Assembly: GCF_004353915.1 (NCBI RefSeq)
Contig: NZ_SMRP01000001.1
Location: 124,001 to 188,000, forward strand
Origin: Paraburkholderia silviterrae
GTDB lineage: Bacteria; Pseudomonadota; Gammaproteobacteria; Burkholderiales; Burkholderiaceae
DNA: 64,000 bases
Reading direction: 5' to 3'
In this document: piece by piece, positions 24,936 to 36,008 of the stretch
How the letters are laid out: every line of letters begins with the position of its first letter
Numbering within the stretch: position 1 is the first letter of the stretch
Notes under the pieces: generated by a model
Database searches by the model: none
The model's input: the letters and a program-made list of their open reading frames with translations, nothing else
What the model was told of the DNA's origin: nothing
Translations under genes and position numbers: made by a program

Positions 24936-27900
24936 ATGAGCCTGCTTTCGCCCGCCTCCGTCCAGCCCGATTCGCCCAGATCCGCGCTCAACGCGCCAGA
25001 CGCCCCCAACGCCGCTGATCTGGAGGATCCGCTCGCGCTCTTCCATCCGGCCGTGGCCGCATGGTTCCGGAGCAGTTTCCCGGTCCCCACCCCCGCGCAG
25101 CGCGCCGCGTGGCCGCTCATCGCGGCCGGCCGCGCGACGCTGGTGGCCGCGCCCACCGGCTCGGGCAAGACACTCACGGGCTTTCTCACCGCGCTCGATG
25201 CGCTCGTGCGCGAAGGCCTCGCGAACGGCGGCGCGCTGCCCGACGCCACGCTCGTGGTCTATGTCTCGCCGCTCAAGGCGCTCTCCAACGATATCCACCT
25301 GAACCTGGAGCGCCCGCTCGAAGGCATCCGCGCGGAGTTGGCGCGCCGGGGCCTGCCGCCCGTCGAGATCCGCGCTGCCGTGCGCACCGGCGACACGCCG
25401 CAGCCAGAGCGCGCCGCGCAACGCAAGCGCGCGCCGCATATTCTCGTGACCACGCCCGAGTCGCTCTATGTGCTGCTCGGCTCGGAGTCGGGCCGCCGCA
25501 TGCTCGCTGGCGCGCGCAGCGTGATCGTCGACGAAATTCATGCGCTCGCGGGCAACAAGCGCGGCGTGCATCTCGCGCTCAGTCTCGAGCGCCTCGACGC
25601 GCTGTGCGGGCAGCGCCTCCTGCGCATTGGGCTTTCGGCCACGCAAAAGCCTGTCGAAACGGTCGCGCGCTTTCTGGTCGGCATGGGCAGCGACGCCGCA
25701 GCGCCGCCTGCGTGCGCGATCGTCGATGCGGGCCATGTGCGTGCGCGCGACCTCGCGCTCGAAGTGCCGCCCGTGCCGCTCGAGGCCGTCATGGCCAACG
25801 ACGTGTGGGAGCGCGTGTACGACCGCATGGCCGAGCTCGTCGCGCAGCACCGCACGACGCTCGTGTTCGTGAACACGCGCCGCATGGCCGAGCGCGTCGC
25901 GCGCCATCTCAGCGACCGCCTCGGCGCCGAGGTCGTGGCCGCGCACCACGGCAGCCTCGCGCGCGAGCATCGCTTCGACGCCGAGCAGCGCCTGAAGCGC
26001 GGCGAGCTGCGCGTGCTGGTGGCCACGGCCTCGCTCGAATTGGGCATCGATATCGGCGACGTCGATCTCGTCTGCCAGATCGGCTCGCCGCGCTCGATTG
26101 CGGGCTTCCTGCAGCGCGTCGGGCGCTCGGGGCACCAGGTCGGCGGCATGCCGAAGGGGCGGCTCTTTCCGACCTCGCGCGACGACCTCATCGAATGCGC
26201 GGCGCTGCTCGACTGCGTGCGGCGCGGCGAGCTCGACCGCCTCGCGCTGCCGCACGCGCCGCTCGACGTGCTGGCGCAGCAGATCGTCGCCGAGGTGGCC
26301 TGCGAGGAATGGTCTGAGGACGCGCTCTTCGCGCTCGTGCGCCGCAGCGCGCCGTTCGCGCAGCTCGAGCGCGCGCGCTTCGACGCGGTGCTGCGCATGC
26401 TCGCCGAGGGCTACACGAGCCGCCACGGGCCGCGCGCCGCGTATCTGCACCGCGACGTGGTGAGCCAGACGCTGCGTGCCCGGCGCGGCGCGCGCCTCGT
26501 CGCGCTGACCTCGGGCGGCACGATCCCCGACAACGCCGACTACGCCGTGCTGCTCGAACCGCAGGGCGTGCAGATCGGCACCGTGAACGAGGACTTCGCC
26601 GTCGAAAGCCTCGCGGGCGACGTGTTCCAGCTCGGCAACGCCTCGTACCGGATCCTGCGCATCGAGGCGGGACGCGTGCGCGTGGAGGACGCGCAAGGCC
26701 AGCCGCCGAACATCCCGTTCTGGCTCGGCGAGGCGCCGGGCCGCAGCGACGAGCTCTCGTTCGCGATCTCGCGCTTGCGCGCCCAGATCGAGACGGCGCT
26801 TGGCGCGCACCCTGTTGAGGACGCGGCGAGCGATCTCCCCCAGAACGCCCGGCCCGGTATCGCCGAGGGCGCGAACGACAGCGCAGACGCCGCGGCGAGC
26901 CCAGGCGTTGCGGCGAACGCCGCCGCCATCGAGCGCGCCACGGCATGGCTCGCCGCCACGCTCGATCTGGACGACGCCCCCGCGCGCCAGATCGTCGAGT
27001 ACCTCGCGCGCGCCCGCGCCGCGCTCACCGTCCTGCCGACCCAGGACACGCTCGTGATGGAGCGTTTCTTCGACGAGGCGGGCGGCACCCAGCTCGTGAT
27101 CCACGCGCCGTTCGGCAGCCGCGTGAACCGCGCGTGGGGCCTCACGCTGCGCAAGCGCTTTTGCCGCCAGTTCAACTTCGAGCTGCAGGCCGCCGCCACC
27201 GAGGACGCGATCATCCTCTCGCTCACGCACGCGCACAGCTTCGCGCTCGACGAAGTGTGGCGCTATCTGCATTCGAACAGCGCCGGGCATCTGCTCGTGC
27301 AGGCGCTGCTCGACGCGCCGCTCTTTGGCGTGCGCTGGCGCTGGAACGCCACCACGGCGCTCGCGCTGCCGCGCCAGACCGGCGGGCGCAAGACGCCGCC
27401 GCAAATCCAGCGCATGCGCAGCGAGGACCTGCTCGCGGCCGTGTTCCCCGACCAGGTCGCGTGCGTCGAAAACCTCGCGGGTGAGCGCGAGATTCCGCGC
27501 CATCCGCTCGTCGATCAAACCCTCGACGACTGCCTGCACGACGCGATGGACACCGAAGCATGGCTCGCCCTGCTGCGCCGCATCGAGTCGAATGGCGTGC
27601 GGCTCGTGACGCGCGAGCTGCCGGCGCCCTCGCCGCTCGCAGCGGAGATTCTGAGCGCGCGCCCCTATGCGTTCCTCGACGACGCGCCCCTCGAAGAGCG
27701 GCGCACGCAGGCGGTGCTGTCGCGGCGCTGGAGCGACCCCGAGTCCACGGACGACCTGGGCGCGCTCGATCCCGAGGCGATCGCGAGCGTGCGCGAGGAG
27801 GCCTGGCCCCAGGTGCGCGATGCGGACGAACTGCACGACGCGCTCAACACGCTCGGCGCGCTTGCGCAAAGCGAGGCGGACGCGCACGGCTGGAGCGCAT

Positions 27901-29654
27901 GGCTCGCCGAGCTGGCCGCCGCCGGGCGGGCGACGCGCATGCCGGTCGCGCAACACGACGCGCTGTGGGTGAGCATCGAGCGACTCGCCTGCGTGCGCGC
28001 GATCTATCCTCAGGCGCAATGCGAGCCGCCGCTGGCTGCGCTCGCTGGCGTCGAAGCATCTCGCGATGAACCGTGGAACGAGGACACCGCGCTGGTGGAG
28101 ATCGTGCGTGCGCGGCTGTCCGGATTCGGACCCCTAACGGTTTCGCAAGTGGCGCGGCCGCTCGCGCTGGAGGCGAGCGTGGCAGCGCTTGCGCTCACCC
28201 GGCTCGAAGCCGAAGGCACGGTCATGCGCGGCCGCTTCACGCCGGGCGCGCGCGAGGAAGAATGGTGCGAGCGCCATCTGCTCGCGCGCATCCACCGCTA
28301 CACGGTCCGCAAGCTGCGCCGCGAGATCGAGCCGGTCGAGCGTCAGGATTTCATGCGCTTCCTGTTCGAGTGGCAGCACGTGGGCGCCGACGCGCGCGGC
28401 TCGGGCCGCGACGCGCTTGCGGCCATGCTCGAACAGCTCGAAGGCTGGGAGGCTTCGGCGCTTGCGTGGGAGGACGAGATCCTGCCCGCGCGCATCGACG
28501 ATTACACGCCCATGCTGCTCGACGAGCTGTGCCGCTCCGGGCATCTCGCGTGGGCGCGGCTACCCGCGCGGGCCGCGGCATCGACGGTGCGCAGCACGCC
28601 CGTCGTGCTGCTGCCGCGCCGTGAGCTCGCGCGCTGGACCGCGCTCGTCGAGGCCCCCGAAGCGGCAGAGCTTTCGGCGCGCGCGCGGCGCGTCCATGAA
28701 GCGCTGCTGCGCCACGGCGCGATGTTCTTCGACGAACTGGCCGCCGATGCGCACCTGCTCGGCGTGGAGCTGGAGAACGCACTGGGCGAGCTGGTGGCCG
28801 CGGGGCTCGTGAACGCCGACAGCTTCGCGGGGCTGCGCGCGCTGGTCCGCCCCGCGGCGAAGCGCCATGCGCAGCACGGACATTACGGACGACGGCGCCC
28901 GCGCGGCTTCGGGCCGCTCGTGGGCGGCATGGCCGATGCCGGGCGCTGGGCGGTGCTGCGGCGCGTCGCGTTGCCCGCTGCACAGGCGGCGCCGGCGTCG
29001 GCGGAGGATCGTGCGGCCATGGATGTCGTGTTGGGTTCGTCGGCACAGGGAGACGCAGCGGCGACGGTCGCAGCGAGCGAGATGCAAGCGGTGCGCGCGA
29101 CGCGCCTGGCAACATCGCCGACACCATCGCGCCGCCCGCCAGCCGACCCCGCTCTGCTGGAGCACGTCGCGCACGTGCTGCTGCGCCGCTATGGCGTCGT
29201 GTGCTGGCAACTGCTGGCGCGCGAAGCGCCCTGGCTGCCGCCGTGGCGCGATCTGCTGCGCGTGCTGCGGCGCATGGAGGCGCGCGGCGACGTGCGCGGC
29301 GGCCGCTTCGTCACGGGCCTCTCGGGCGAGCAGTTCGCCCTGCCGGAGGCCGTCGCGCTGCTGCGCGAAGTGCGCAGGCGCGGTAGCACAGGCAGTCCGG
29401 CGAACGGGGCACCGGGCGCAGAAGGCGCGCTCGTCTGCATCGCCGCCTCGGATCCGCTGAATCTCGTCGGCACCGTGTTGCCTGGGGAAAAAGTACCCGC
29501 GGTCGCGGGCAATCGCATCGTGTTTTGGGATGGCGCACCCGTCGCGACGCTGATCGCGGGCCGTTGCGAGTTTCTCGGCGATTTCGACGAGGGCACGCGC
29601 GCCGCCCTGCGCACGGCCCTTGGTCGCTCAGGAAGCGTTGCGTCGAGCGCCTAG
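24936..29654 (+). CDS. lhr: Large Lhr-type ATP-dependent helicase
   Basis: About 1572 residues. Walker A APTGSGKT (about 71-78), motif Ib SPLKALSND, DExH box DEIHAL (about 199), SATQ motif III, and motif [10 protein letters not shown] in the second RecA domain. The long C-terminal part contains winged-helix, Lhr-specific beta and HTH repeats as in bacterial Lhr-large proteins, which are 3'-5' DNA helicases linked to DNA repair. Length is typical for Lhr-large. ATG 24936 follows a GTG at 24930; either could be used. Single-gene unit. Confidence 0.92.
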   Translation: MSLLSPASVQPDSPRSALNAPDAPNAADLEDPLALFHPAVAAWFRSSFPVPTPAQRAAWPLIAAGRATLVAAPTGSGKTLTGFLTALDALVREGLANGGALPDATLVVYVSPLKALSNDIHLNLERPLEGIRAELARRGLPPVEIRAAVRTGDTPQPERAAQRKRAPHILVTTPESLYVLLGSESGRRMLAGARSVIVDEIHALAGNKRGVHLALSLERLDALCGQRLLRIGLSATQKPVETVARFLVGMGSDAAAPPACAIVDAGHVRARDLALEVPPVPLEAVMANDVWERVYDRMAELVAQHRTTLVFVNTRRMAERVARHLSDRLGAEVVAAHHGSLAREHRFDAEQRLKRGELRVLVATASLELGIDIGDVDLVCQIGSPRSIAGFLQRVGRSGHQVGGMPKGRLFPTSRDDLIECAALLDCVRRGELDRLALPHAPLDVLAQQIVAEVACEEWSEDALFALVRRSAPFAQLERARFDAVLRMLAEGYTSRHGPRAAYLHRDVVSQTLRARRGARLVALTSGGTIPDNADYAVLLEPQGVQIGTVNEDFAVESLAGDVFQLGNASYRILRIEAGRVRVEDAQGQPPNIPFWLGEAPGRSDELSFAISRLRAQIETALGAHPVEDAASDLPQNARPGIAEGANDSADAAASPGVAANAAAIERATAWLAATLDLDDAPARQIVEYLARARAALTVLPTQDTLVMERFFDEAGGTQLVIHAPFGSRVNRAWGLTLRKRFCRQFNFELQAAATEDAIILSLTHAHSFALDEVWRYLHSNSAGHLLVQALLDAPLFGVRWRWNATTALALPRQTGGRKTPPQIQRMRSEDLLAAVFPDQVACVENLAGEREIPRHPLVDQTLDDCLHDAMDTEAWLALLRRIESNGVRLVTRELPAPSPLAAEILSARPYAFLDDAPLEERRTQAVLSRRWSDPESTDDLGALDPEAIASVREEAWPQVRDADELHDALNTLGALAQSEADAHGWSAWLAELAAAGRATRMPVAQHDALWVSIERLACVRAIYPQAQCEPPLAALAGVEASRDEPWNEDTALVEIVRARLSGFGPLTVSQVARPLALEASVAALALTRLEAEGTVMRGRFTPGAREEEWCERHLLARIHRYTVRKLRREIEPVERQDFMRFLFEWQHVGADARGSGRDALAAMLEQLEGWEASALAWEDEILPARIDDYTPMLLDELCRSGHLAWARLPARAAASTVRSTPVVLLPRRELARWTALVEAPEAAELSARARRVHEALLRHGAMFFDELAADAHLLGVELENALGELVAAGLVNADSFAGLRALVRPAAKRHAQHGHYGRRRPRGFGPLVGGMADAGRWAVLRRVALPAAQAAPASAEDRAAMDVVLGSSAQGDAAATVAASEMQAVRATRLATSPTPSRRPPADPALLEHVAHVLLRRYGVVCWQLLAREAPWLPPWRDLLRVLRRMEARGDVRGGRFVTGLSGEQFALPEAVALLREVRRRGSTGSPANGAPGAEGALVCIAASDPLNLVGTVLPGEKVPAVAGNRIVFWDGAPVATLIAGRCEFLGDFDEGTRAALRTALGRSGSVASSA

Positions 29655-29864
29655 CGGCGGCACCGCGAGTTCCGTTTTCGGTGCCACGGTGAACGTTGTC
29701 GGGGGGTGCGAGCGGGATGGGCTGTTAGTTGCGTAAATTAAAGTGCCGGCGAATGTCGGCCGTTAGTTGCACACATATCCGCGCAGGCACGGCCAAGGCA
29801 TGCTCCACCTCAACCGTGCTTCCCCCTCTGCGCGTCCCCGCAGTACCACACGAACCACGCGCAA

Positions 29865-32522
29865 CTAGGCCTTCGCAACGAAATGCCGCCGCACGCGCAA
29901 CCCGTTGGCGACGACCAGCAGGCTCGCACCTACGTCCGCGAACACGGCCATCCAGAGGGTCGCCTCGCCCGCCAGCGCCAGCACGAGGAACACCGCCTTG
30001 ATCCCCAGCGCGAGCGCGATGTTCTGCACGAGCACCGCCGACACCTTGCGGCTCAAGCCGATGAACGCCGCGATCTTGCGCGGGTCGTCGTCCATGATCG
30101 CGACGTCGGCGGTTTCGAGCGCCGTCGCCGTGCCGGCCGCCCCCATCGCAAAGCCGATGTCGGCGCGCGCGAGCGCGGGCGCGTCATTCACGCCGTCGCC
30201 GACCATCGCCGTCATGCCGTACCGCGCCGAGAGATCCGCCACCGCGTCCTGCTTGTCCTGCGGCAGCAGATTGCCGCGCGCGTCGTCGATACCGAGTTGC
30301 GCCGCAATCGCCCGCGCGGTCGCGGGGTTATCGCCGGTCAGCATCACCGGCGTCACGCCCAGCTGCTTGAGCGCACGCACGGCGCCCAAGCTCTCGGGCC
30401 GCAGCGCGTCGGCGACCGCGAACAGCGCCACCGGCTCGCGCGGCGAGCACAGCACGATGGCCGTCTTGCCCGCCGCTTCGAGCTGCGCAAGCCGTGCTTC
30501 GAGATCCGGCGAACACAGGCCCAGCGACTCGACGAGCCGATGATTGCCCAGATGCCACGCCTCGCCGCCAATGCGTCCCGTCACGCCGAGGCCGTTGAGT
30601 ACCGCGAAGTTGTCGACTGGCTCGAGCGGCGTTTGCGTGCCGCGTTCGCGCCAGCCTGCCACGAGCGCGCGCGCGACCGGATGCGTGCTGGCATCGTCGA
30701 GGCTCGCAGCGAGGCGCAGGGCCTCTTCCTCGGGCAGCGCCGCCAGCGCGAGCGTGTCGGTGAGCACCGGCGCGCCGCGCGTGAGCGTGCCGGTCTTGTC
30801 GAGCGCGACGGCCTTGAGCAAACGCCCGCGTTCGAGCCAAACGCCGCCCTTCACGAGCATGCCGTTGCGCGCGGCGGCCGCGAGGCCGCTCACGACCGTC
30901 ACCGGCGTCGAGACGACGAGCGCGCACGGGCAGGCGATCACGAGCAGCACGAGCGACTTGTAGAGCCATGCGCCCCACGCGCCACCGAACGCGAGCGGGC
31001 CCGCAATCGCGATCAGCGCCGCGAGCGCGACGACGGCTGGCGTGTAGTAGCGCGCGAACTGGTCGACGAAGCGCTGTGTCGGCGCGCGCTGCGCCTGAGC
31101 GTCCTGGACCGCCGCCGCGATGCGCGCGAGCGTGCTGTCGCGCGCGGCCGCCGTGACGATCGCCTCCACGACGCCGTCGACGACGATGCTGCCCGCAAAG
31201 AGCGCGTCGCCTTCGGCCTTGTCGACGGGCAGGCTCTCGCCGGTGATGGGCGCCTGATCGAGCGCCGCGCGGCCCGTGGCCACGCGTGCATCGACCGGGA
31301 CGCGCTCACCCGTGCGCACGCGGATGCGCTCGCCCACCGCCACTTCAGCGACGGCGCGGGTGCGCCATTCGCCCGGCTGCTGCGCGGTCTGTGAGGACGA
31401 CTGTTGAGTCGACTGAGCGGCGGCGCCTGCCATCCACACCTCGGCCGTTTCGGGCGCGAGCGCGGTCAGCGAGCGGATCGCGTGGCGCGCGCGTTCGAGC
31501 GAAAGCGCCTCGATTTGCTCGGCGAGCGCGAACAGGAACACGACCATGGCCGCCTCGGGCCACTTGCCGATGACAACGGCGCCCGCCACCGCAAGCGACA
31601 TCAGGAAATAGATGTTGATCGTGAAATTCTTGAGCGCGATCCAGCCTTTGCGCAGCGTGGGCAAGCCCGCGCACAACAGCGAGACGACCGCGCAGACTAG
31701 CACCGGCACGCCGGTTTCATGCCCCGTGCTCCATGCAAGTACCTCGGCGGCCGCCGCAGCGATACCGCTCGCGGCGAGCAGCAGTTTCTCCCGCATCGCG
31801 ACGCCGGGGCTGCGTGCCGGCGCGTCCGCGCTGGCGCTGGCCTGCGCGCCTTCGTCGAGCAGGCGCGGCGCCATGTCGAGCGCGCGCAGCGAGGCTTCGA
31901 GCGGCTGCGCATCGGGCAGCCGATGGTAGACCGTCAGCTCGCGCGCGAGCAGGTCGAAGTCCAGGCGTACGACGCCCGGCATCGGCTCGAGGCGTTTGCG
32001 GATGAGCCGCTCCTCGGTCGGGCAGTCCATGTTGTCGATGCGGTAGCGCGCGCGCTTCGCACCCTCGGGCGCGCTCGCTGGCGCGCCGCTGCGCGCCGAT
32101 TGCAGCGCGGCAGCGCCGGCGCAGCAGGATGCGGCTTCAGCGCCGGCGTGCGCGTGGGCATGGGCATCGTCATGGCCGGCGGCGTGATCGTGGCCGCATG
32201 CGTCGTGATCGTGACCGTCGTGATCGTGCCCGTGATCATGGTCGTGGCCGTCGTGACCGTTCCCATGATCGTGGGCATGTTCATGGTCGTGCCCCTGGCT
32301 GTGCGGGTGATCAGACCCGTGATCGTCGGCACCGGCGCCCGCATGACCGTGCGCGTGGTCCTCGCCTGCGTGCGAATGCGCGCAGCCGCGCGCGTGATCG
32401 TCCTCCGCTTCATCGAGCGTGACTGCCGATTCCGTCGAGCGCGACGCCGCAGCGTCCCGCCCTTCGTCGCGCGCCCGAAAGCGTTGCGCGTGCACAAACC
32501 GCGACCAGAAAGCCTGGACCAT
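29865..32522 (-). CDS. cadA: Heavy-metal P1B-type ATPase (Cd/Zn/Pb efflux) with His/Asp-rich N-terminus
   Basis: 885 residues, about 100 more than common CadA/ZntA. Residues about 40-130 are a dense His/Asp/Gly run (HGHDHDHGHDHDGHDHD). An HMA domain with NMDCPTEE follows (about 163). The transport motif is ACPCAL (about 529), phosphorylation site DKTGTLTRG (about 576) and hinge GDGVNDAPALA. Six to eight membrane spans are visible. It should export Cd2+, Zn2+ and/or Pb2+ from the cytoplasm. Divergent from a MerR regulator with a palindromic operator between. Confidence 0.92.
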   Translation of the reverse strand: MVQAFWSRFVHAQRFRARDEGRDAAASRSTESAVTLDEAEDDHARGCAHSHAGEDHAHGHAGAGADDHGSDHPHSQGHDHEHAHDHGNGHDGHDHDHGHDHDGHDHDACGHDHAAGHDDAHAHAHAGAEAASCCAGAAALQSARSGAPASAPEGAKRARYRIDNMDCPTEERLIRKRLEPMPGVVRLDFDLLARELTVYHRLPDAQPLEASLRALDMAPRLLDEGAQASASADAPARSPGVAMREKLLLAASGIAAAAAEVLAWSTGHETGVPVLVCAVVSLLCAGLPTLRKGWIALKNFTINIYFLMSLAVAGAVVIGKWPEAAMVVFLFALAEQIEALSLERARHAIRSLTALAPETAEVWMAGAAAQSTQQSSSQTAQQPGEWRTRAVAEVAVGERIRVRTGERVPVDARVATGRAALDQAPITGESLPVDKAEGDALFAGSIVVDGVVEAIVTAAARDSTLARIAAAVQDAQAQRAPTQRFVDQFARYYTPAVVALAALIAIAGPLAFGGAWGAWLYKSLVLLVIACPCALVVSTPVTVVSGLAAAARNGMLVKGGVWLERGRLLKAVALDKTGTLTRGAPVLTDTLALAALPEEEALRLAASLDDASTHPVARALVAGWRERGTQTPLEPVDNFAVLNGLGVTGRIGGEAWHLGNHRLVESLGLCSPDLEARLAQLEAAGKTAIVLCSPREPVALFAVADALRPESLGAVRALKQLGVTPVMLTGDNPATARAIAAQLGIDDARGNLLPQDKQDAVADLSARYGMTAMVGDGVNDAPALARADIGFAMGAAGTATALETADVAIMDDDPRKIAAFIGLSRKVSAVLVQNIALALGIKAVFLVLALAGEATLWMAVFADVGASLLVVANGLRVRRHFVAKA

Positions 32523-32551
32523 GGCCGATTTCTCCCAAAAGTGACAGAATC

Positions 32552-32582
32552 ATTGAACAGCCTGTAGCCGCTACAGGGTCAA
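32552..32582 (-). promoter_or_regulatory. MerR-type operator and cadA promoter
   Basis: CCTGTAGC (32561-32568), one base, GCTACAGG (32570-32577): a perfect 8-bp-arm palindrome between cadA and the regulator. On the cadA strand it lies between -35 TTGACC (32582-32577) and a plausible -10 TTCAAT (32557-32552), a 19-base spacer. Overlong spacing with a dyad inside it is the classic MerR-controlled arrangement. Confidence 0.82.
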
Positions 32583-32605
32583 GCCATTTTTGGAGAACTA
32601 CGACC

Positions 32606-33064
32606 ATGAGAATCGGTGAACTGGCGCGCCAGGCCCATTGCGACGTCGAAACGGTACGTTTCTACGAACGCGAAGGCCTGCTGGACGAGCCGGAGCGCGA
32701 AACCAACGGATACCGCCGCTACACGGGCACGCATGCCGCGCAGCTGAACTTCATCCGCCATTGCCGCTCGCTGGGCATCGGGCTCGCCGACATCCGCATG
32801 CTGCGGCGCTACCAGGCCGACCCGGGCCAGCCCTGCGACGAAGTGAATCAGCTGATCGATTGCCAGATCGCGCGCATTCACGAGCAGATCGAGTCGATGC
32901 GCGTGCTCGAGCAGCAGTTGCGCACGCTGCGCGAGAGCTGCAATGCCCACCACAGCAGCAGCGCCGAGTGCGGGATCATGAAGAATCTGGAGCAGCCGAT
33001 AGACGAAGAAAACTGCTCCTGCCACGCGGATGCCGTGCACGACGACACAGCGGCGAAGGGATAA
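32606..33064 (+). CDS. cadR: Cd(II)/Pb(II)-responsive MerR-family regulator
   Basis: 152 residues. N-terminal MerR HTH (MRIGELARQAHCDVETVRFYE), coiled dimer helix and the CadR/PbrR metal-binding cysteines in QPCDEVN (about 77), RESCNAHH (about 112) and AECGIMKNL (about 119). The tail ENCSCHADAVHDD adds cysteines and histidines. It should repress and then activate the divergent ATPase gene. GGAG lies 9 bases before ATG. CadR versus PbrR cannot be separated here. Confidence 0.9.
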   Translation: MRIGELARQAHCDVETVRFYEREGLLDEPERETNGYRRYTGTHAAQLNFIRHCRSLGIGLADIRMLRRYQADPGQPCDEVNQLIDCQIARIHEQIESMRVLEQQLRTLRESCNAHHSSSAECGIMKNLEQPIDEENCSCHADAVHDDTAAKG

Positions 33065-33078
33065 AACGCAAACGGGGC

Positions 33079-33109
33079 GGATGGTGCGCGGCTGGCACGC
33101 GCACCATCC
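33079..33109. terminator. 12-bp hairpin between converging genes
   Basis: GGATGGTGCGCG (33079-33090), seven-base loop, exact complement (33098-33109). It lies between the stops of the MerR gene and the peptidase gene and could end both transcripts, though T-runs are poor. Confidence 0.55.
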
Positions 33110-33177
33110 CTTCAGGGCCTGTCCACGCTAATTTCACGCGAATAACAGGCCTTGGCCCTTTGAGCCGCTCCAGCCCC

Positions 33178-34638
33178 TCAAGGCGCCGAAGCAATGACCT
33201 CGGCCACCGCGGCAGTGAGCTTCTTCGCGTACGGCACGTACAGGAATTCATTGGGCCCATGCGCGTTCGACTTCGGCCCGAGCACGCCGCACACCATGAA
33301 CTGCGATTTGGGGAACCCTGCTTGCAGAACGTTCATCAGCGGAATCGTGCCGCCCTGGCCTAGATACGCGCAGTCCGCGCCGAAATGCGTGCGCGAAGCC
33401 GCATCGAGCGCTTGCGAGAGCCACGGCGCGAGTTCCGGTGCGCTCCAGCCGTTGGCCGCGCCCGTGTCCGGCTTGAAGGTGACTTTCGCGTTATAGGGCG
33501 GGTCGAGCTCGAGCAGCGCCTTGAGCTCGGCGACGGCCTTCGACGCCTCCACCAGCGGCGGCAGCCGCAGCGAAAGCTTGAACGCCGTGCGCGGACGCAG
33601 CACGTTGCCCGCGTCGGCGAGCGCGGGCAAGCCCGCTGCGCCGGTCACGGAGAGCGAGGGCCGCCACGTCGAATCGAGCAGCGCCTGCTGCGGGTCCGTC
33701 GTCTTGGGCAGCACGGGGCGCCCGTCCTGGCCGCACGCCCAGGGCAGCCCCCTCCAGACGCTCTCGCCGAGAATCTTTGCCGTGGCCTCTGCCTCGGAAA
33801 GGCGGCTGGACGGAATCGCGCAATGAAAGCCCTTGGGCAGGAGCGTCCCGCTCGCGGCGTCTTCGAGCCGCTCGAACAGCTGGCGCATCACGCGGAAGCT
33901 CGACGGCGCAATGCCGCCATAAGAGCCCGAATGGATGCCCTCTTCGAGCACCTCGACTTCCAGATCGCCCGATACGAGACCGCGCAACGAGGTGGTGAGC
34001 CAGAGCTGGTCGTAGTTGCCCGCGCCCGAGTCGAGACAGACCACGAGCCCGACATTGCCCAGGCGCTCGCGCAGCGCGTCGACGTACGGCAGCAGGTCGT
34101 AGCTGCCCGACTCCTCGCAAGTCTCGATGAGGCCCACACAGCGCGGGCGCTCGATGCCCTGGGCGTCAAGCGCGGCCAGCGCCGTGACGCTCGCGTAGAT
34201 GGCATAGCCGTCGTCGGCGCCGCCGCGCCCATAGAGGCGGCCGTCTTCGAGCTTGGGCGTCCAGGGCCCGAGGTCGTTGCGCCAGCCGGCGAATTCAGGC
34301 TGCTTGTCGAGGTGCCCATAGAGCACGACGGTCTCGCTGCTACCCGAGCGCGTGGCCGGCACCTCGAAGAAGATCACCGGCGTGCGGCCCGGGAGGCGCA
34401 CGATTTCGAGTTTCAGGCCGCGCACGGGCTGAGTTTCGGCCCATTTCGCGGCGTCCTGCACGACGCGCTCCAGATAGCCGTGCTTGGCCCAGTCGGCGTC
34501 GAATGCCGGGCTCTTCGCCGGCACCGCGATGTAGTCGGTGAGCGCAGGGACGATTTCGTCGTTCCACTTGCGCTCCACGAATGCGCGCAATGCGTCGTGA
34601 TCCAGTTGGCGAATGTCCTCTGTCGTGTCTGAGCTCAT
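33178..34638 (-). CDS. M20 family metallopeptidase (dipeptidase)
   Basis: 486 residues. Metal-binding and catalytic motifs of the M20/M28 group are present: LYGHLDKQPE (His, Asp), GRGGADDGYA (Asp), ETCEESGS (Glu-Glu), CLDSGAGNYD and the late NAHGPNEFL His. Such enzymes cleave dipeptides or beta-alanyl/acyl peptides with two zinc ions in the cytoplasm. ATG 34638 aligns with relatives (MSSDTTEDIRQLDHD). Monocistronic. Confidence 0.9.
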   Translation of the reverse strand: MSSDTTEDIRQLDHDALRAFVERKWNDEIVPALTDYIAVPAKSPAFDADWAKHGYLERVVQDAAKWAETQPVRGLKLEIVRLPGRTPVIFFEVPATRSGSSETVVLYGHLDKQPEFAGWRNDLGPWTPKLEDGRLYGRGGADDGYAIYASVTALAALDAQGIERPRCVGLIETCEESGSYDLLPYVDALRERLGNVGLVVCLDSGAGNYDQLWLTTSLRGLVSGDLEVEVLEEGIHSGSYGGIAPSSFRVMRQLFERLEDAASGTLLPKGFHCAIPSSRLSEAEATAKILGESVWRGLPWACGQDGRPVLPKTTDPQQALLDSTWRPSLSVTGAAGLPALADAGNVLRPRTAFKLSLRLPPLVEASKAVAELKALLELDPPYNAKVTFKPDTGAANGWSAPELAPWLSQALDAASRTHFGADCAYLGQGGTIPLMNVLQAGFPKSQFMVCGVLGPKSNAHGPNEFLYVPYAKKLTAAVAEVIASAP

Positions 34639-34824
34639 GGTGCGAATACCGTGCGGGAAAAACACAAATCATAGACCCGAACCCCGCTTTGCCGACAGGC
34701 CCCCGTCACAAACTCGCCATGCGCTGGCCATCCGGCCAGGGACTCGGGGCGCACCAGGCACGCGAGGCCGATCCGCGCGACAATGAACGATTGGGGGCGT
34801 GACGCCCCGTTGGGGGGACCGGCC

Positions 34825-35145
34825 ATGGTGAGCCATTCCGTCTTCGAGATCATCGTTCTGCTGGCAGCGGTCGCGCTCTATTTCCTGCCCGCGCTGATCG
34901 CGGAGCGCCGCCTGCGCCACGATTTGCTGACGATCGCCCTCTTCAACGCGGTGATCGGCTGGACGGTGTTCGGCTGGCTGCTTGCGCTCTACTGGTCGCT
35001 GCAGCCGAATCCGCCGAAGGACATCGGCGGCAACGTGAAGGAAAGAAAGCGGCGTCTGGGCATGCTGCTGTTCTCGCGCAGGCTCGACGACCGCGTCCAC
35101 GCGCGCGAGGCGCGCGAGTCCGAGCGCGGACGTTCCTCGCATTGA
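34825..35145 (+). CDS. Superinfection-immunity-type small membrane protein
   Basis: 106 residues. Two hydrophobic helices (VFEIIVLLAAVALYFLPALI and ALFNAVIGWTVFGWLLALYW) joined by a short basic loop AERRLRHDLLT match the T4 Imm-like superinfection immunity family. A charged tail (KERKRRLGML, then RRLDDRVHAREARESERGR) follows. Phage Imm blocks injection of a second phage genome, but chromosomal members are widespread without a phage nearby and their role is untested. GGGGGG precedes the ATG. Confidence 0.72.
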   Translation: MVSHSVFEIIVLLAAVALYFLPALIAERRLRHDLLTIALFNAVIGWTVFGWLLALYWSLQPNPPKDIGGNVKERKRRLGMLLFSRRLDDRVHAREARESERGRSSH

Positions 35146-35375
35146 AACCCGGCCCGCGACGCATTCGGGTAACCGGCGCAACAGGCGATCGACGCCCACG
35201 CGAGATGCCCGTCCTGGCCGAACGGTCAAACCGCCCCACGACCGGCCCGACGCGCCGCGCATGTGCCTCGATTGCATGAAATAATCACAGACACAGCCGC
35301 CGCGCACGCGGGTCTCCCACCCTGCGTGCCCCTATTTTTCCCAGCTGCTTGACCCGCAGGACCACGGAGCCCGCC

Positions 35376-36008
35376 ATGCCGCATGTCGCCCCGCTGCTCG
35401 CCTTTGCCGCCGTTGCTCTCGGCATGGCGCTCACGCCCGGACCCAACATGATCTACCTGATCTCGCGCTCGATCTGCCAGGGCCGCAAGGCGGGCCTCAT
35501 CTCGCTCGGCGGGGTCGCGCTCGGGTTCGTTTTCTACATGCTGTGCGCCGCGTTCGGTATCACCGCGCTGCTGATGGCCGTGCCCTTTGCGTACGACGCG
35601 CTGCGCCTGGGCGGCGCGCTCTATCTGGCCTGGCTCGCCTGGCAGACGCTCAAGCCGGGCGGGCGCTCGCCGTTCCAGGTGCGCGAGTTGACGCCCGACC
35701 GGCCGCGCAAGCTCTTCCTCATGGGCTTCGTCACGAACCTGCTGAACCCGAAAGTAGCGATCCTCTATCTTTCGCTGTTGCCGCAGTTCATCGACCCGGC
35801 CAAAGGCAGCGTGCTCGCACAATCGATCGAGCTCGGCGCGGTGCAGATCGCGCTCTCGGTCAGCGTGAACGCCACCGCGGCCATCACGGCCGGCACGATT
35901 GCAGCGTTCCTGTCCGGCCGGCCAAAGTGGCTGTCAATTCAGCGGTATCTGATGGGGACGGTATTGGCCGGATTGGCCGTGCGAATCGCCGCGGAAGGCC
36001 AGCGTTAA
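35376..36008 (+). CDS. LysE/RhtB family amino-acid exporter
   Basis: 210 residues, five to six membrane spans. Family hallmarks are LTPGPNMIYLISRS near residue 20, GLISLGGVALGF, the GALYLAWLAWQTL span and LMGFVTNLLNPKVAILYLSLLPQF. It should export an amino acid or homoserine-like compound across the inner membrane. Start ATG 35376 has a CACGGAG site upstream. Monocistronic. Confidence 0.9.
   Translation: MPHVAPLLAFAAVALGMALTPGPNMIYLISRSICQGRKAGLISLGGVALGFVFYMLCAAFGITALLMAVPFAYDALRLGGALYLAWLAWQTLKPGGRSPFQVRELTPDRPRKLFLMGFVTNLLNPKVAILYLSLLPQFIDPAKGSVLAQSIELGAVQIALSVSVNATAAITAGTIAAFLSGRPKWLSIQRYLMGTVLAGLAVRIAAEGQR

Noticed and set aside
24921..28019. A very long minus-strand open frame opposite the helicase
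   Set aside because: It is a by-product of high GC codon use in lhr; composition is Arg/Ala/His-rich with no motif and the plus-strand gene has complete helicase motifs.
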